DNA of 64,000 nt from Trebonia sp963737285 (GCA_963737285.1 CAVTRT010000003.1:4092001-4156000), one strand, 5' to 3'. Shown: positions 25,689 to 35,270, counted from the first letter of the stretch. The notes: generated by a model from the letters alone, not told the origin. Made by a program: numbers and translations.

Positions 25689-27061
25689 TGAGCGACACCG
25701 GGCAACCACCGGCGAGACCAGCGAACGGGACTGCCGCGCCCGACTCGAAGCCCCCGCGCCGCCATCGCCCCCGATGGCTAGCGATGCCCGGGGAACTGCC
25801 CGGCCCGTTTCGCCAGTCCTTGTGGCGCAGCCCGATCCGCGGACCCTGGCTGACCTCGGTGCTCGGCCTGATCCTGCTGGGCGGCATCCCGGTCGTGTTC
25901 GTGACCGGGCTGCTGTCCTACGCCGCCTACAACCCGGACCTCAGCCCGGTCAATGACACGACCCCCGGCAAGGGATGGCTCGGCTTCTACCTGTTCTCGT
26001 GGCCGACCCGGCCCGAGTGGCTCTACGGGCTGACCCAGGGCACGCACATCACCTTGGGGCTGGTCCTCGTCCCGTTCCTGCTGGCCAAGCTCTGGTCGGT
26101 GCTGCCGAGGCTGTTCGAGTGGCCGCCGGTCCGCAGCCCGGCGCACGCGCTGGAACGGCTTTCCCTGTTCCTGCTCGTCGGCGGAGGCGTGTTCGAGTTC
26201 GCGACCGGGATCATGAACGTGCAGCAGTGGTACGTGTTCCCCGGGTCCTTCTACACCCTGCACTTTTACGGGGCCTGGGTCTTCACGGCCGCCTTCGTGG
26301 TCCACGCTGCCTTGAAGTTCCCCACGGTCGTGCGGGCGCTGCGCCGTCGCGGGCTGCTGCGCGAGTTGCGCGTCAGCACCGCTCGCACGCGACCGGAGCC
26401 GCCAGATGCCGGGTTCCTCGTCAGCCCCGCGCCGACGGCACCCACCATTTCCCGGCGCGGCGTGCTGGCCTTCGCCGGTGCCGGATCACTGATCCTGGCG
26501 GCGCTGTCGGTGGGCCAGTCGATCGGCGGGCCGCTGCGCCGCACCGCCCTGCTGGCACCGCACGGGCAGGACACCGGCAGCGGGCCCGGCGACTTCCAGA
26601 TCAACGTGACCGCCGCCGAAGGCGGCATCACGCCCCGCCAGACCGGGGCGGGGTGGCGGCTCGCCCTTGCCAGCGCCGGGGCCACCACCGCCCCGGTCGC
26701 CCTGACCAGGGCCGAGTTGCTCGCCCTGCCGCAGCACACCGCGCAGCTATCTATCAACTGCGTGGAGGGCTGGTCCACCGGCGACCAGGAGTGGACCGGA
26801 GTCCGGCTGCGCGACCTCGCCCGGCTTGCCGGGACAAGCCGGCCCGCGAGCGTCCTGGTCGAGTCCCTTGAGCGAGGAGGCGCCTTCAGCCGGGTCGTCC
26901 TGTCCGCCGGGCAGGTCATGGATCCCGACTCGCTGCTCGCCCTCCGGGTCAACGGTGCGGACCTGTCTGCCGATCACGGGTACCCTGCTCGCGTCATCGT
27001 GCCCGCCAGCCCCGGGGTGCACAACACCAAGTGGGTCGCCAGCATGACCTTCACGAGCTGA
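25688..27061 (+). CDS. Cytochrome b561-like / sulfite-oxidase-like molybdopterin fusion
   Basis: A 457-residue fusion. The N-terminal 250 residues have four to five membrane segments with His in GTHITLGLVLVPFLLAK and LHFYGAWVFTAAFVVHAALK, suited to bis-heme binding. A further membrane segment (ISRRGVLAFAGAGSLILAAL) precedes a molybdopterin domain with the Mo ligand Cys358 in SINCVEGWSTGDQEWTGV. The RRG before that helix resembles a twin-arginine-type motif. It probably passes electrons between an external molybdenum site and the membrane; the substrate is unknown. It overlaps the upstream gene and is followed 1 bp later by a membrane protein. Confidence 0.78.
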   Translation: MSDTGQPPARPANGTAAPDSKPPRRHRPRWLAMPGELPGPFRQSLWRSPIRGPWLTSVLGLILLGGIPVVFVTGLLSYAAYNPDLSPVNDTTPGKGWLGFYLFSWPTRPEWLYGLTQGTHITLGLVLVPFLLAKLWSVLPRLFEWPPVRSPAHALERLSLFLLVGGGVFEFATGIMNVQQWYVFPGSFYTLHFYGAWVFTAAFVVHAALKFPTVVRALRRRGLLRELRVSTARTRPEPPDAGFLVSPAPTAPTISRRGVLAFAGAGSLILAALSVGQSIGGPLRRTALLAPHGQDTGSGPGDFQINVTAAEGGITPRQTGAGWRLALASAGATTAPVALTRAELLALPQHTAQLSINCVEGWSTGDQEWTGVRLRDLARLAGTSRPASVLVESLERGGAFSRVVLSAGQVMDPDSLLALRVNGADLSADHGYPARVIVPASPGVHNTKWVASMTFTS

Positions 27062-27062
27062 C

Positions 27063-27581
27063 ATGCGTCGCCTGCTGCGCTGGTACGGCGCCAGTCCCCT
27101 GCACCTGCTCGTCCTGCTCGGCTGCTTCGCCCTCGCGGGCTACGCCGCCGCCCGGCTGGTGCCCTCCCACCCGGTGGGCGTCGCGGCCTGGTTCCTCGGC
27201 GCGGTCATCGGCCACGACCTGCTGCTAATGCCGCTGTACACTCTTGCCGACCGTTCCGCGGCCGCCGTGATCAGGCACCGCGCCCCGCGGCTGCCCGCGA
27301 TACCGTGGATCAACTACCTGCGGGTGCCCGCCGCGCTGTCCGGCCTTCTGTTCCTCGTGTGGTTTCCGCTGATCCTCCGGCTGCACACCCGATACCAGGC
27401 ATCGACCACCCTGTCCCCCGACCCGTACCTGTGGCACTGGCTCGCCGTCACGGGCGTCCTGTTCCTCGCCTCCGCCGCCGCGCTCGCGCTGCGGATACGC
27501 CGAGCCTTCGCCGAGATCAGCCCTGACGGCCAGTCAGCTACCCTCGGGCAGCCGCAGTTGAAGTCCCGCGAACAGTCGTAG
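27063..27581 (+). CDS. Small membrane protein
   Basis: A 172-residue protein with about four membrane segments (LHLLVLLGCFALAGYAA, VAAWFLGAVIGHDLLLMPLY, LRVPAALSGLLFLVWFPLIL and WLAVTGVLFLASAAALAL). No known domain is recognised. It begins 1 bp after the molybdopterin fusion and is likely part of the same complex or transcript. Its 3' end overlaps the convergent PucR gene by 48 bp. Confidence 0.6.
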   Translation: MRRLLRWYGASPLHLLVLLGCFALAGYAAARLVPSHPVGVAAWFLGAVIGHDLLLMPLYTLADRSAAAVIRHRAPRLPAIPWINYLRVPAALSGLLFLVWFPLILRLHTRYQASTTLSPDPYLWHWLAVTGVLFLASAAALALRIRRAFAEISPDGQSATLGQPQLKSREQS

Positions 27582-29126
27582 TAGCGGGTCATCGAGGTCA
27601 AGGCCGGCCGTATCGGCGGCGCGGCGCAACCGGTAGCGCAAAGTATTGGGGTGCACGTGCAGGGTCGCTGCGGCGGCCTGCACGTCGCCGAGTGCGTCCA
27701 GGTAGGCCAGCAGCGAGCGGGCCAATTCCCCACCGGTCTGCGCGTCGTGTGCGCGAAGTGCGCAGAGCCGGGGGTCGCGCAACTGAGGCTGGCCGGCCAG
27801 CAACGTGAGTGTTTCGCTGATCAGCACCCGGGAGCGAACCTCGGCTAGAGTCGCGACCTGCGTGTCCGGTTCGTCGGCCAGGGCGTCCAGCACCCTGTCG
27901 GCCTCACGCCGAGATGCCGGAACGTGCTCCACGGTGGGCACTATCCGGCCGACGGCGGCCTGCACTCGAAGGCCTAGATGCCGTGCAGCAGCGGCGACCA
28001 TATCTCTTGTCAGCCCGAACAACGCGGCCTCCGCGGTGGGCCGCAGGTCGGGCAGCAATGCATAGCTTCGGTCGCCAAGCTGAGTGACGATCGCGCTGCG
28101 CCGGTAGGCTGCCGCGTGTACCGAGATCACTGCGGCTAGTTCGGCGCGGCGCAATTCGAGCTCGGTCCGGTCCGCTGCCTCAAGCCCGCTGCGGGGCGCG
28201 AACACCACGACGGCAACGGGCTTGGCTGGATCGGCGCCCACCTGCCTTGCTACCGATGCCGGGTCGGCGCGGCCGTCCAGAAGGCTGGCAAACAGATTCT
28301 CCTGGAACCGGTCACCGGGATCGCGCTGACGTCGCACTAGGTGCAGCGCGGTTACCCTTGCGGCACCAAGGAGTGCACGTTCGGCCCCCTCGGCCAGTGG
28401 CGCCGCGCCCTGCTGCACCCAGATCGTGCCCAGCGGGCGACCGCCGGCGTGCACGCCGATGGCTAGCCGGGGACGGATGCCCAGGTCGGGGCGCTCGTCT
28501 ATCCGCACTACTTCCCCGGTTGCCCGCAACCGCTGGTAGACACCCCACTGACGGAGCATCACCAGATATGGCTCTGGTCCCTGGCGGCCCAGGATGGACA
28601 ATCGGCGAAGCTCATCGACCTCATCGGTGGACCGCGAGTAGGCCAGCACCCTGTTTGCGGTGTCCTCGATGCTGACGCTGCCACCGGTGAGCGCAGCGAT
28701 GGTCTGGGCGAGCGTGAACAGGTCGCCGAGTACCTCGCCGGCGTGGGCATCGTCAGCCACCCTGGCCCTGTCCAGCACGCCGCGGACCAGCGCCTCGAAC
28801 TGTTCCCAGCGCACCTCCGGCCGCACTGCGAGCAGCGCGAGCCCGGCGTCGATCGCGGCGGAGGACAGCGGCTCGACGGCCGTATCCTGGTCCACCTTGA
28901 CCGCGATCGCGCTGGCGCCCTGGCGGCCGGCGACCCGAATGAGCGGCAAGGCCGCCCGGCCGCGCGCGCCGATCACCAGGGCCAGGTCGCCAGGGCCGAG
29001 ATCGGGGGCATCGTCTGGTTCGACGATCACCACATCCCGGATCTCCTGTTCCAGCCCGTTGGGCGCGACGCGCAGCTCAACCAGCGGGTCGCCCAAGGCG
29101 ATAAGCACCTGCCGCAGGCTCGCCAT
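27534..29126 (-). CDS. PucR-family transcriptional regulator
   Basis: A 530-residue regulator. The N-terminal PucR domain (residues 1-120) begins MASLRQVLIALGDPLVELRV; a GGDEF-like CdaR middle follows, and the C-terminal PucR helix-turn-helix is seen as YLDALGDVQAAAATLHVHPN and TLRYRLRRAA. It is divergent from the proline catabolism genes with an 85-bp gap containing an inverted repeat. In actinomycetes such PucR proteins activate the adjacent proline genes, so proline or P5C is the likely signal. Confidence 0.87.
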   Translation of the reverse strand: MASLRQVLIALGDPLVELRVAPNGLEQEIRDVVIVEPDDAPDLGPGDLALVIGARGRAALPLIRVAGRQGASAIAVKVDQDTAVEPLSSAAIDAGLALLAVRPEVRWEQFEALVRGVLDRARVADDAHAGEVLGDLFTLAQTIAALTGGSVSIEDTANRVLAYSRSTDEVDELRRLSILGRQGPEPYLVMLRQWGVYQRLRATGEVVRIDERPDLGIRPRLAIGVHAGGRPLGTIWVQQGAAPLAEGAERALLGAARVTALHLVRRQRDPGDRFQENLFASLLDGRADPASVARQVGADPAKPVAVVVFAPRSGLEAADRTELELRRAELAAVISVHAAAYRRSAIVTQLGDRSYALLPDLRPTAEAALFGLTRDMVAAAARHLGLRVQAAVGRIVPTVEHVPASRREADRVLDALADEPDTQVATLAEVRSRVLISETLTLLAGQPQLRDPRLCALRAHDAQTGGELARSLLAYLDALGDVQAAAATLHVHPNTLRYRLRRAADTAGLDLDDPLLRLFAGLQLRLPEGS

Positions 29127-29169
29127 GTCTTATCCATTCTCACAACAAGGTCTGCCAATATTAGTCGAT

Positions 29170-29196
29170 CGGACAAACCGGGGCGGGACCTGTCCG
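29170..29196. promoter_or_regulatory. Inverted repeat in the PucR / proline gene gap
   Basis: CGGACA and TGTCCG are spaced by 15 bp within the intergenic region, just before the P5C dehydrogenase start. It is a plausible PucR site. Confidence 0.45.
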
Positions 29197-29211
29197 CCTA
29201 CCGTTTTAGGC

Positions 29212-30837
29212 ATGGATGCCGTGACCAACGTTCCCACCCCGCTCAACGAGCCGACGCTGCACTACGCGGCGGGCAGCCCGGAGCGGTCTGCCGTGCAGGT
29301 AGCGCTCGCTGAACTGGCTAAGGAGCCGCACGAGTTCACCGCGACCATCGGCGGTGAGCAGCGCATGGGTGGCGGGACGCGGATGGACGTAGTGCAACCG
29401 CACAACCACCACGCGGTGCTGGGCACCCTTGCGGCCGCGACCGCGAATGACGCTCGCGACGCCATTGCCGCGGCGCGGGAGGCGGCGCCGGCCTGGCGAG
29501 CGCTGTCCTTCGACGACCGGGCGGCGATCTTGCTGCGCGCGGCCGACCTTCTGACCGGTCCGTGGCGGGCGAGGCTGAATGCCGCGACCATGTTGGGCCA
29601 GTCCAAGACGGTGATCCAGGCGGAGGTCGACGCGGCCTGCGAACTGGCCGACTTCTGGCGGTTCAACGTCGGTTTCGGACGCAGGCTGCTCGCCGAGCAG
29701 CCGGCCAGCTCGCCCGGCGTGTGGAACCGGATGGACCACCGGCCGCTGGAGGGCTTCGTCTACGCGATCACCCCGTTCAACTTCACCGCGATCGCCGCTA
29801 ACTTGCCCACTGCACCGGCGCTGCTGGGCAACGTGGTGCTGTGGAAGCCGTCACCGGCGCAGAGTCTTTCCGCGCACCTGACCATGCGGCTGCTTGAGGC
29901 GGCCGGCCTGCCGCCAGGGGTGATCAACCTGTTGCCCGGCGACGGCCTCGCCGTCTCCGATGTGGCGCTGGCCTCTCCCGATCTGGCCGGCATCCACTTC
30001 ACCGGCTCAACCCACACCTTCCGTCACCTGTGGTCCCAGGTCGGTGCGAACCTGTCCACCTACCGCAGTTATCCGCGGATCGTAGGCGAGACCGGGGGGA
30101 AGGACTTCGTGCTTGCCCACCCATCGGCCGATGTGGGCGTGCTGGCGACCGCGCTGATCCGCGGCGCCTTCGAGTATCAGGGCCAGAAGTGCTCGGCGGC
30201 CTCCCGCGCGTACGTGCCAAGCTCGCTGTGGCGGCGGATGCGGCACGATTTCCTGGCCGAAGTGGAGTCACTGGCGATGGGCGACGTCAGCGACTTCAGC
30301 AACTTCATGGGCGCGGTCATCGACCAGCGCGCCTTCGCCAAGCTGGCCGGCGTGCTTGACAGGGCGCGCTCAGACAGCTCGCTGACCATCGCGGCCGGCG
30401 GCACGGCCGATGACTCGGAGGGTTACTTCGTCCGGCCAACCGTGCTGCTCGGCACCGATCCGGAGCACGAGGCATTCACCACCGAGTACTTCGGGCCGAT
30501 CCTCGCCGTGCATGTGTACGAGGACAGCGACTACCCCAAGGTGGTGCGGCAACTGGAAAAGGTCACGCCGTACGGGCTGACCGGCTCCATCATTGCCACC
30601 GACCGGGCGGTCATCGCGGCCGCGACGCAGGAACTGCGCTTCGCGGCTGGCAACTTTTACATCAACGACAAGCCGACCGGCGCCGTGGTGGGACAGCAGC
30701 CGTTCGGCGGCGGGCGAGCATCTGGCACCAACGACAAGGCGGGCTCGGTGCACAACCTGCTGCGCTGGGTCAGCCCCCGCTCTATCAAGGAGTCCTTCGT
30801 CCCGGCCACCAGCTACCGCTACCCGCACCAGGGGTGA
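29212..30837 (+). CDS. pruA: L-glutamate gamma-semialdehyde (P5C) dehydrogenase
   Basis: A 541-residue NAD-dependent dehydrogenase of the type-1 P5C dehydrogenase family, oxidising glutamate semialdehyde (from proline) to glutamate. It has AITPFNFTAIAANLPTAPAL, GETGGKDFVLAHPSAD (catalytic Glu) and FEYQGQKCSAASRAYVP (catalytic Cys), and the C-terminal GQQPFGGGRASGTNDKAG. Length suits a stand-alone enzyme. The start is ATG 29212; the frame is open much further upstream but only as the antisense of pucR. No strong ribosome site is seen, so translation may be leaderless. The proline dehydrogenase gene follows 5 bp later. Confidence 0.92.
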   Translation: MDAVTNVPTPLNEPTLHYAAGSPERSAVQVALAELAKEPHEFTATIGGEQRMGGGTRMDVVQPHNHHAVLGTLAAATANDARDAIAAAREAAPAWRALSFDDRAAILLRAADLLTGPWRARLNAATMLGQSKTVIQAEVDAACELADFWRFNVGFGRRLLAEQPASSPGVWNRMDHRPLEGFVYAITPFNFTAIAANLPTAPALLGNVVLWKPSPAQSLSAHLTMRLLEAAGLPPGVINLLPGDGLAVSDVALASPDLAGIHFTGSTHTFRHLWSQVGANLSTYRSYPRIVGETGGKDFVLAHPSADVGVLATALIRGAFEYQGQKCSAASRAYVPSSLWRRMRHDFLAEVESLAMGDVSDFSNFMGAVIDQRAFAKLAGVLDRARSDSSLTIAAGGTADDSEGYFVRPTVLLGTDPEHEAFTTEYFGPILAVHVYEDSDYPKVVRQLEKVTPYGLTGSIIATDRAVIAAATQELRFAAGNFYINDKPTGAVVGQQPFGGGRASGTNDKAGSVHNLLRWVSPRSIKESFVPATSYRYPHQG

Positions 30838-30842
30838 TATCC

Positions 30843-31763
30843 ATGCTTCGATCCATTCTGCTTGCGGCTGCTCGGTCGGAAGGCGTGCGGACGATAGTGG
30901 AGCGCGCCCAGGTGACTCAGCCAGTGGTGCGACGGTTCATCGCCGGCCATGACGTGTCCGCGGCCATCGCCGTGACCGGTGAACTGCTGGCCAGCGGCCG
31001 GCTGGTCACCCTGGATTACCTTGGCGAGGACACCACGGACACCGGCCAGGCAGACACCACCGTACGGGCCTATCACGAACTGCTGAAACGCTTGGCGGAC
31101 AACGGATTGGCGGACCAAGCCGAGGTGTCGGTAAAACTGTCCGCAGTGGGCCAGAAGCTCGGCGAGGACATCGCGCTGGACAACGCGCGGCGGATCGCCG
31201 CGCGGGCGCAAGCCGTGGGCGCGACGGTCACCCTGGACATGGAAGACCACACCACCACCGACTCCACCCTCGCCATCCTGCGCGAGCTGAGGCGAGACTT
31301 TCCCTGGGCGGGCGTAGCCTTGCAGGCCCACTTGAAGCGCACCGAGGCCGACTGCCGGGACCTGGCCGCGGCCGGGTCCCGGATCCGGCTGTGCAAGGGC
31401 GCCTACGCGGAGCCAGCCTCCGTCGCCTACCAGGACAAGTCCGAGGTCGACCGGTCCTACGTGCGCTGCCTGAGGGTGCTCATGGCCGGCGACGGCTACC
31501 CGATGGTCGCCTCGCATGATCCGCGACTGATTCCCATCGCGCGCGAACTCGCCAGGGTCGCCGGCCGGACCGACGACTCCTTCGAACATCAGATGCTGTA
31601 CGGAATCCGGCCCGCGGAGCAGATAAGGCTGGCTGAAGCTGGGCACCGGATGCGGGTGTACGTGCCCTACGGCGACCAGTGGTACGGCTATTTCATGCGC
31701 CGACTGGCCGAGCGCCCGGCGAACGTGGCCTTCTTCTTGCGCGCACTAGCTACGTCGACCTGA
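30843..31763 (+). CDS. Proline dehydrogenase
   Basis: A 306-residue FAD-dependent monofunctional proline dehydrogenase (PutB type) that oxidises proline to P5C. It has the beta/alpha barrel features VSVKLSAVGQKLGEDIAL, VTLDMEDHTTTDSTLAI, RIRLCKGAYAEP and the C-terminal RVYVPYGDQWYGYFMRRLAERP with the substrate-binding RR. The start ATG 30843 follows AGGGGTGAT; a GTG at 30834 overlapping the upstream stop is also possible. It is in an operon with P5C dehydrogenase, the usual actinomycete arrangement. Confidence 0.92.
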   Translation: MLRSILLAAARSEGVRTIVERAQVTQPVVRRFIAGHDVSAAIAVTGELLASGRLVTLDYLGEDTTDTGQADTTVRAYHELLKRLADNGLADQAEVSVKLSAVGQKLGEDIALDNARRIAARAQAVGATVTLDMEDHTTTDSTLAILRELRRDFPWAGVALQAHLKRTEADCRDLAAAGSRIRLCKGAYAEPASVAYQDKSEVDRSYVRCLRVLMAGDGYPMVASHDPRLIPIARELARVAGRTDDSFEHQMLYGIRPAEQIRLAEAGHRMRVYVPYGDQWYGYFMRRLAERPANVAFFLRALATST

Positions 31764-31789
31764 CAAACCCGCGTCGCGGTCTACGACGG

Positions 31790-32007
31790 TCGCCGGCGCG
31801 GAGGATCCGCCGGGTGCCTGGCTCGTACTGGTCAGGCCTCTGCTTGAGCAGTTCCCCGGCGCTGGAATTGCAGGGGGTGACCTGACGTAGGTCATCGACC
31901 GGCACCGTAGCCTTATCGATGCCGTCGCCACCAGGGACCGCGCCCATCTCCGTCGCACTCAAAGACCACTCAACCCGAAGACGTTTGCCGATGAGGAAGC
32001 ATCATGA
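31790..32007 (+). pseudogene. Possible GntR/FCD regulator remnant
   Basis: After an in-frame TAG at 31888-31890 the plus strand reads VIDRHRSLIDAVATRDRAHL RR..., which resembles the last helices of the FadR C-terminal domain ('HRALLDAI..GD...A...'). The same frame is open before the TAG with another 30 or so residues. The terminal TGA overlaps the VOC start (ATGA at 32004), as if both were once one operon. No DNA-binding domain remains. Low confidence. Confidence 0.35.
31878..31894. promoter_or_regulatory. Short inverted repeat TGACCT-N5-AGGTCA
   Basis: TGACCT and AGGTCA flank GACGT about 110 bp ahead of the VOC gene. It could be an operator; it may equally be chance. Confidence 0.25.
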
Positions 32008-32462
32008 GCCTGAACGAAGCACCCGCCGCGATCACCGACCCGACCGTGCGCCCGCCGTTCCACCTGGCCATCGCAGTCGATGACCTGGCCGAGGCGGAGA
32101 AGTTCTACGGCGGCGTTCTTGGCCTGCCCCGCGGCCGCTCGTCCGACCACTGGATCGACTGGAACCTCGCCGGCCACCAGGTCGTCACCCACCTCGTAGC
32201 GGGCGAGCGCCCGGATCGCGCGCGCAACCCCGTCGACGGCCACGACGTACCGGTCCCGCACTTCGGCCTGGTGCTGCCGGTCGGCGACTTCCACCGGCTC
32301 GCCGACCGGCTCCGCGAGGCGGGCACCACGTTCGTCATCGAGCCCTACGTCCGGTTCGCCGGCGAGGTCGGCGAGCAGTGGACGATGTTCTTCTACGACC
32401 CGGCCGGCAACCCCCTGGAGTTCAAGGCCTTCGCCGACTTGTCCCAGCTCTTCGCCTACTAG
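32004..32462 (+). CDS. VOC-family (glyoxalase-like) protein
   Basis: A 152-residue vicinal-oxygen-chelate protein with two beta-alpha-beta-beta-beta halves. FHLAIAVDDLAEAEKFYGGVLG near residue 20 carries the first metal His, HFGLVLPVGDFHRLADRL near residue 91 the second half, and FYDPAGNPLEFKAF the metal Glu. The ending (NPLEFKAF) is typical of dioxygenase- or dehydrochlorinase-like VOC proteins of unknown substrate. Start ATG 32004 after GAGGAAG. It overlaps the putative GntR remnant by ATGA. Confidence 0.8.
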   Translation: MSLNEAPAAITDPTVRPPFHLAIAVDDLAEAEKFYGGVLGLPRGRSSDHWIDWNLAGHQVVTHLVAGERPDRARNPVDGHDVPVPHFGLVLPVGDFHRLADRLREAGTTFVIEPYVRFAGEVGEQWTMFFYDPAGNPLEFKAFADLSQLFAY

Positions 32463-32706
32463 CTACTTCGCCCTGAAAAAGTCGTCGGGCTGAGTTCGGG
32501 CGGGTGGCGCGGCATCAGGCGATGCGCCAGGCGCAAATGCTTAGAATCTGCGCGAAGCAGCCGTAAACCGAACGAACGTGGCACGGCGGCCGCAATTTCC
32601 CGGGATGGCAGCCAGGTCAGGTGAGTGAAGAGGCCAACTGGGGTATATGGAGAAGGTTCTCGAGGTTCGGAAGCCACCGAAATCTAATCTCCAGGGAGGG
32701 ACCACA

Positions 32707-33372
32707 ATGGAAAGCGCAGAACCAACCTGGCAGCCTCATGAAAGGCACGGTAGCCTTGCTACGCAAAGCGATCTGCCGGACACGGTATTCGCTTTTCCCG
32801 AGCAGCGGAAAGAGCCGCTGACCGATGCTACGCACGTGCGGAATTCGGTCGCACGTTTCAATCAGGTTAGCGACGTTTCCGACACCGATCGCGCCCTGGC
32901 GTTCGCGAACATCGAGAAGGCCGCACAATACTACAACGTGGATCTTTCCGAGACCAATTGGCGCCAACTCGGCGTTCATCCGCAACTCAACCGCGAGGAG
33001 AGCGCGAAAGCGCGCGCGAAAACGCGCATGCGCACGAGCGAGGTCGAGGAAGCGGCAGTCGCGGGCGCGGCCCGGGAGACGCTCGGCATCGCCGAGGAGG
33101 CGGCCAAGAATGCCGCGACGACCGGCCGTGAACACGAGGAGAACCAGCCAGATCCACCCCGGCCGCGTGACCACGCCCTGCAACGGGAACTTGCGTCTCT
33201 ACGCGAGCAGGAGCATGAAGGGCACGAGACGCCAAGGGAGCAACGCCGCGCCGAGCAACTGGAACGTCGACTGCATGTCGACGAGCGCGGAGCCGAGTCG
33301 CTCGAGCGCTCGGACCAGGCTCGCGAGGCTGACCAGCAAGACGAGGAGGAGCGCGCCCGGCATCGCCGCTGA
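32707..33372 (+). CDS. DUF6582-like protein with charged tail
   Basis: A 221-residue protein. The start ATG 32707 follows a very strong GGGAGGGACC. The first 100 residues (FAFPEQRKEPLTDATHVRNS, ARFNQVSDVSDTDRALAF, AAQYYNVDLSETNW) match the DUF6582 pattern found in actinomycete and phage proteins, where a similar segment occurs near capsid or prohead proteins. The second half is almost all E, R, A, Q and H and is probably a long helix or coiled coil. The function is unknown. Confidence 0.65.
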   Translation: MESAEPTWQPHERHGSLATQSDLPDTVFAFPEQRKEPLTDATHVRNSVARFNQVSDVSDTDRALAFANIEKAAQYYNVDLSETNWRQLGVHPQLNREESAKARAKTRMRTSEVEEAAVAGAARETLGIAEEAAKNAATTGREHEENQPDPPRPRDHALQRELASLREQEHEGHETPREQRRAEQLERRLHVDERGAESLERSDQAREADQQDEEERARHRR

Positions 33373-33406
33373 CCATGTGGGTGGCCGGCGGGACGGCCCC
33401 CTGGCT

Positions 33407-33436
33407 GGGTTTACCTGGTCAGGTTTACCTGGTCAG
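33407..33436. repeat. Tandem 14-mer repeat
   Basis: GTTTACCTGGTCAG occurs twice in a row between two convergent genes. No function is evident. Confidence 0.5.
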
Positions 33437-33474
33437 AGGGCCGTCGTGCGTGCAGTGCGCTGTCTCGCCCAGGC

Positions 33475-34950
33475 TCAGGTGCCGGCGATCCAGTTCTGGT
33501 ATCCGTTGGCCGCGGCATAGGGGTTGGATGTGTACATGCTGCCGGCGCTGTTGCCATCCAGGGCCCGGTTGGTGGCGACGTCGATCAGCATCCGGCCTCC
33601 GTCGTCTCCGCCGGACAGATTCCAGGCCTGGTACTTGTTGCCGGTTTGGCAGGGGTTGGTGTAAATGTCGCCAGCGGCGTTGCTGTCCAGGCAGCGGCCG
33701 GTCGCGTTGTCCATGAACTTCCAGCCGCCCGCGGAGGAGTCGTAGGACTGGACCCACTCCTGGTACTCGCCGCCGTTCGAAGAGTCGGCGTACACGTCCC
33801 CGGCGGCGTTGCTGTCCAGGTCCAGGCCGGTCGCGTCGCTCTTCATGGTCATGTAGCCCGGTGCGCCCTCGGTGTACCACTGCCAGTACTGGCCCGGGGC
33901 GTAGCCGCAGTCTTCGAGCTCAAGCGCCTGCCCGGCAGCGATGTTGTCGCCGGGGATGGTCAGGCACAGGCTGGTGCCGTTGGCGTCGCTGCCCCCGACG
34001 TTGCCGAGTCGGCCGGAGTTGTCGCCCCACCACATCTGGTTGGAGCCGCCGTTGCAGTCCCACAGCTCCAGCTTCGTGCCGGGAGTCCCGCTGCCGTCCG
34101 GGTCATCCAGGCACTTGCCGTCGATGACGATCATCCCGGTGTCGTCGGAGGAGTCGCCGGTGATCATCGAGTTGGGGACCCACTTCCACTGCTGTCCGGT
34201 GGCCGTGTAGTTGCAGGGCCACAGGTCGGTCTCGTTGCCGTTCGCCGTCCCGGACTCCAGGTCGTCCAGACAGTAGCCGGCGTTCTGCTGCGAGCGCAGC
34301 ACCAGCGGGGTGCCGGACGGCGTGCGCGCGTTGAACGTCACTATGTGGTCCAGGTGGGTGCACATGCCGAGCTGCGCGCAGGCGTAGGAACGCGTCTGGG
34401 TCGTCTCGGTGTACAAGCCGCCGAAGCCCCAGTTCAGCCAGCCGGTGTCGCCCTCGTTGTCGAAGGTGCCCGACCCGCTGAAGATCCACAGCGTGTACCC
34501 GGCGTCGGCGACGCCGTGAAACGGGATGGGGAGCGTGAAGACCGGGCCGCTGAAGCTCTCGGTGTAGGGAATGCCCGGGTCTTGGAGGTTGCCGTCGGCG
34601 CTGTACCCAGTGTTGGCGAGCATGAAGTTAAACTCGCCGCCGAACTCGCTGAAGACGTCCTGGGTGACGTCCTGCACCCAGGTGGACCGTTCCGCCTGGT
34701 CGGCCTGGCTATCGGCCACCAGCGCGGCGATGCAGTACCCGATGGCCGCCACATCGGAGCCGGGGTCCGGCGAGGACGAGCCGGAGTCGACCGGCGCACC
34801 GCCGTACGAGCCGCCCGCCAGGCCCTGCGCCATGCTGGAGCACATGCTCGACAAGCTGGAGGCGCTGGCGGGCGATGCGGTGAGGGAACCCGCCACGGCC
34901 ACGGCCGCGACCAGCGCCACGAGAAACCCTGAGGGTCTCAGCAATCGCAT
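33475..34950 (-). CDS. Secreted ricin-B lectin-repeat protein
   Basis: A 491-residue exported protein. Start ATG 34950 follows GGGAGAAG; the signal peptide is MRLLRPSGFLVALVAAVAVA with cleavage near ASPASA. Residues about 35-230 form an unrecognised domain. From about residue 230 on there are two beta-trefoil lectin regions with repeated QxW-like motifs (GQQWKWV, SNQMWWG, GQYWQWY, YQEWVQS, YQAWNLS, YQNWIAG) and CLDD/CLDSNAAGD pairs. It should bind carbohydrate outside the cell. No catalytic site is recognised in the first domain. Confidence 0.8.
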   Translation of the reverse strand: MRLLRPSGFLVALVAAVAVAGSLTASPASASSLSSMCSSMAQGLAGGSYGGAPVDSGSSSPDPGSDVAAIGYCIAALVADSQADQAERSTWVQDVTQDVFSEFGGEFNFMLANTGYSADGNLQDPGIPYTESFSGPVFTLPIPFHGVADAGYTLWIFSGSGTFDNEGDTGWLNWGFGGLYTETTQTRSYACAQLGMCTHLDHIVTFNARTPSGTPLVLRSQQNAGYCLDDLESGTANGNETDLWPCNYTATGQQWKWVPNSMITGDSSDDTGMIVIDGKCLDDPDGSGTPGTKLELWDCNGGSNQMWWGDNSGRLGNVGGSDANGTSLCLTIPGDNIAAGQALELEDCGYAPGQYWQWYTEGAPGYMTMKSDATGLDLDSNAAGDVYADSSNGGEYQEWVQSYDSSAGGWKFMDNATGRCLDSNAAGDIYTNPCQTGNKYQAWNLSGGDDGGRMLIDVATNRALDGNSAGSMYTSNPYAAANGYQNWIAGT

Positions 34951-35270
34951 GAAGTATCTTCTCCCAAGGGAAGCGACGAAACGTTGCGCCCATGACTCAA
35001 GCACTCCCCCGTCGGCAATCAGGTCCGCCAAACAACCCCCTAACAAGTTCCCGGCAAATCCCTAACAAATGCCGATGCTGCTAGCTGGGTGTAGAGGTAA
35101 AGGACCGCGCCCGCTGGACGCGCCGGCGATGGTGATCATCGTGCTCACGTTCGAAACGCTCACGTGAAACGACCGGGCGGTGCCCCGGATAGGAGCCGGC
35201 CCGGATGGCCTGGCGCTGCCCCTTGCCGCATCGCGCTACGGGTGACAGTCTGACGCGAAGGAGGAAATAC

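Noticed and set aside
33646..34932. A 428-codon plus-strand ORF opposite the ricin-B gene
   Set aside because: It is Val/Gly/Ala-rich shadow coding; the minus-strand gene has a signal peptide and clear lectin motifs.
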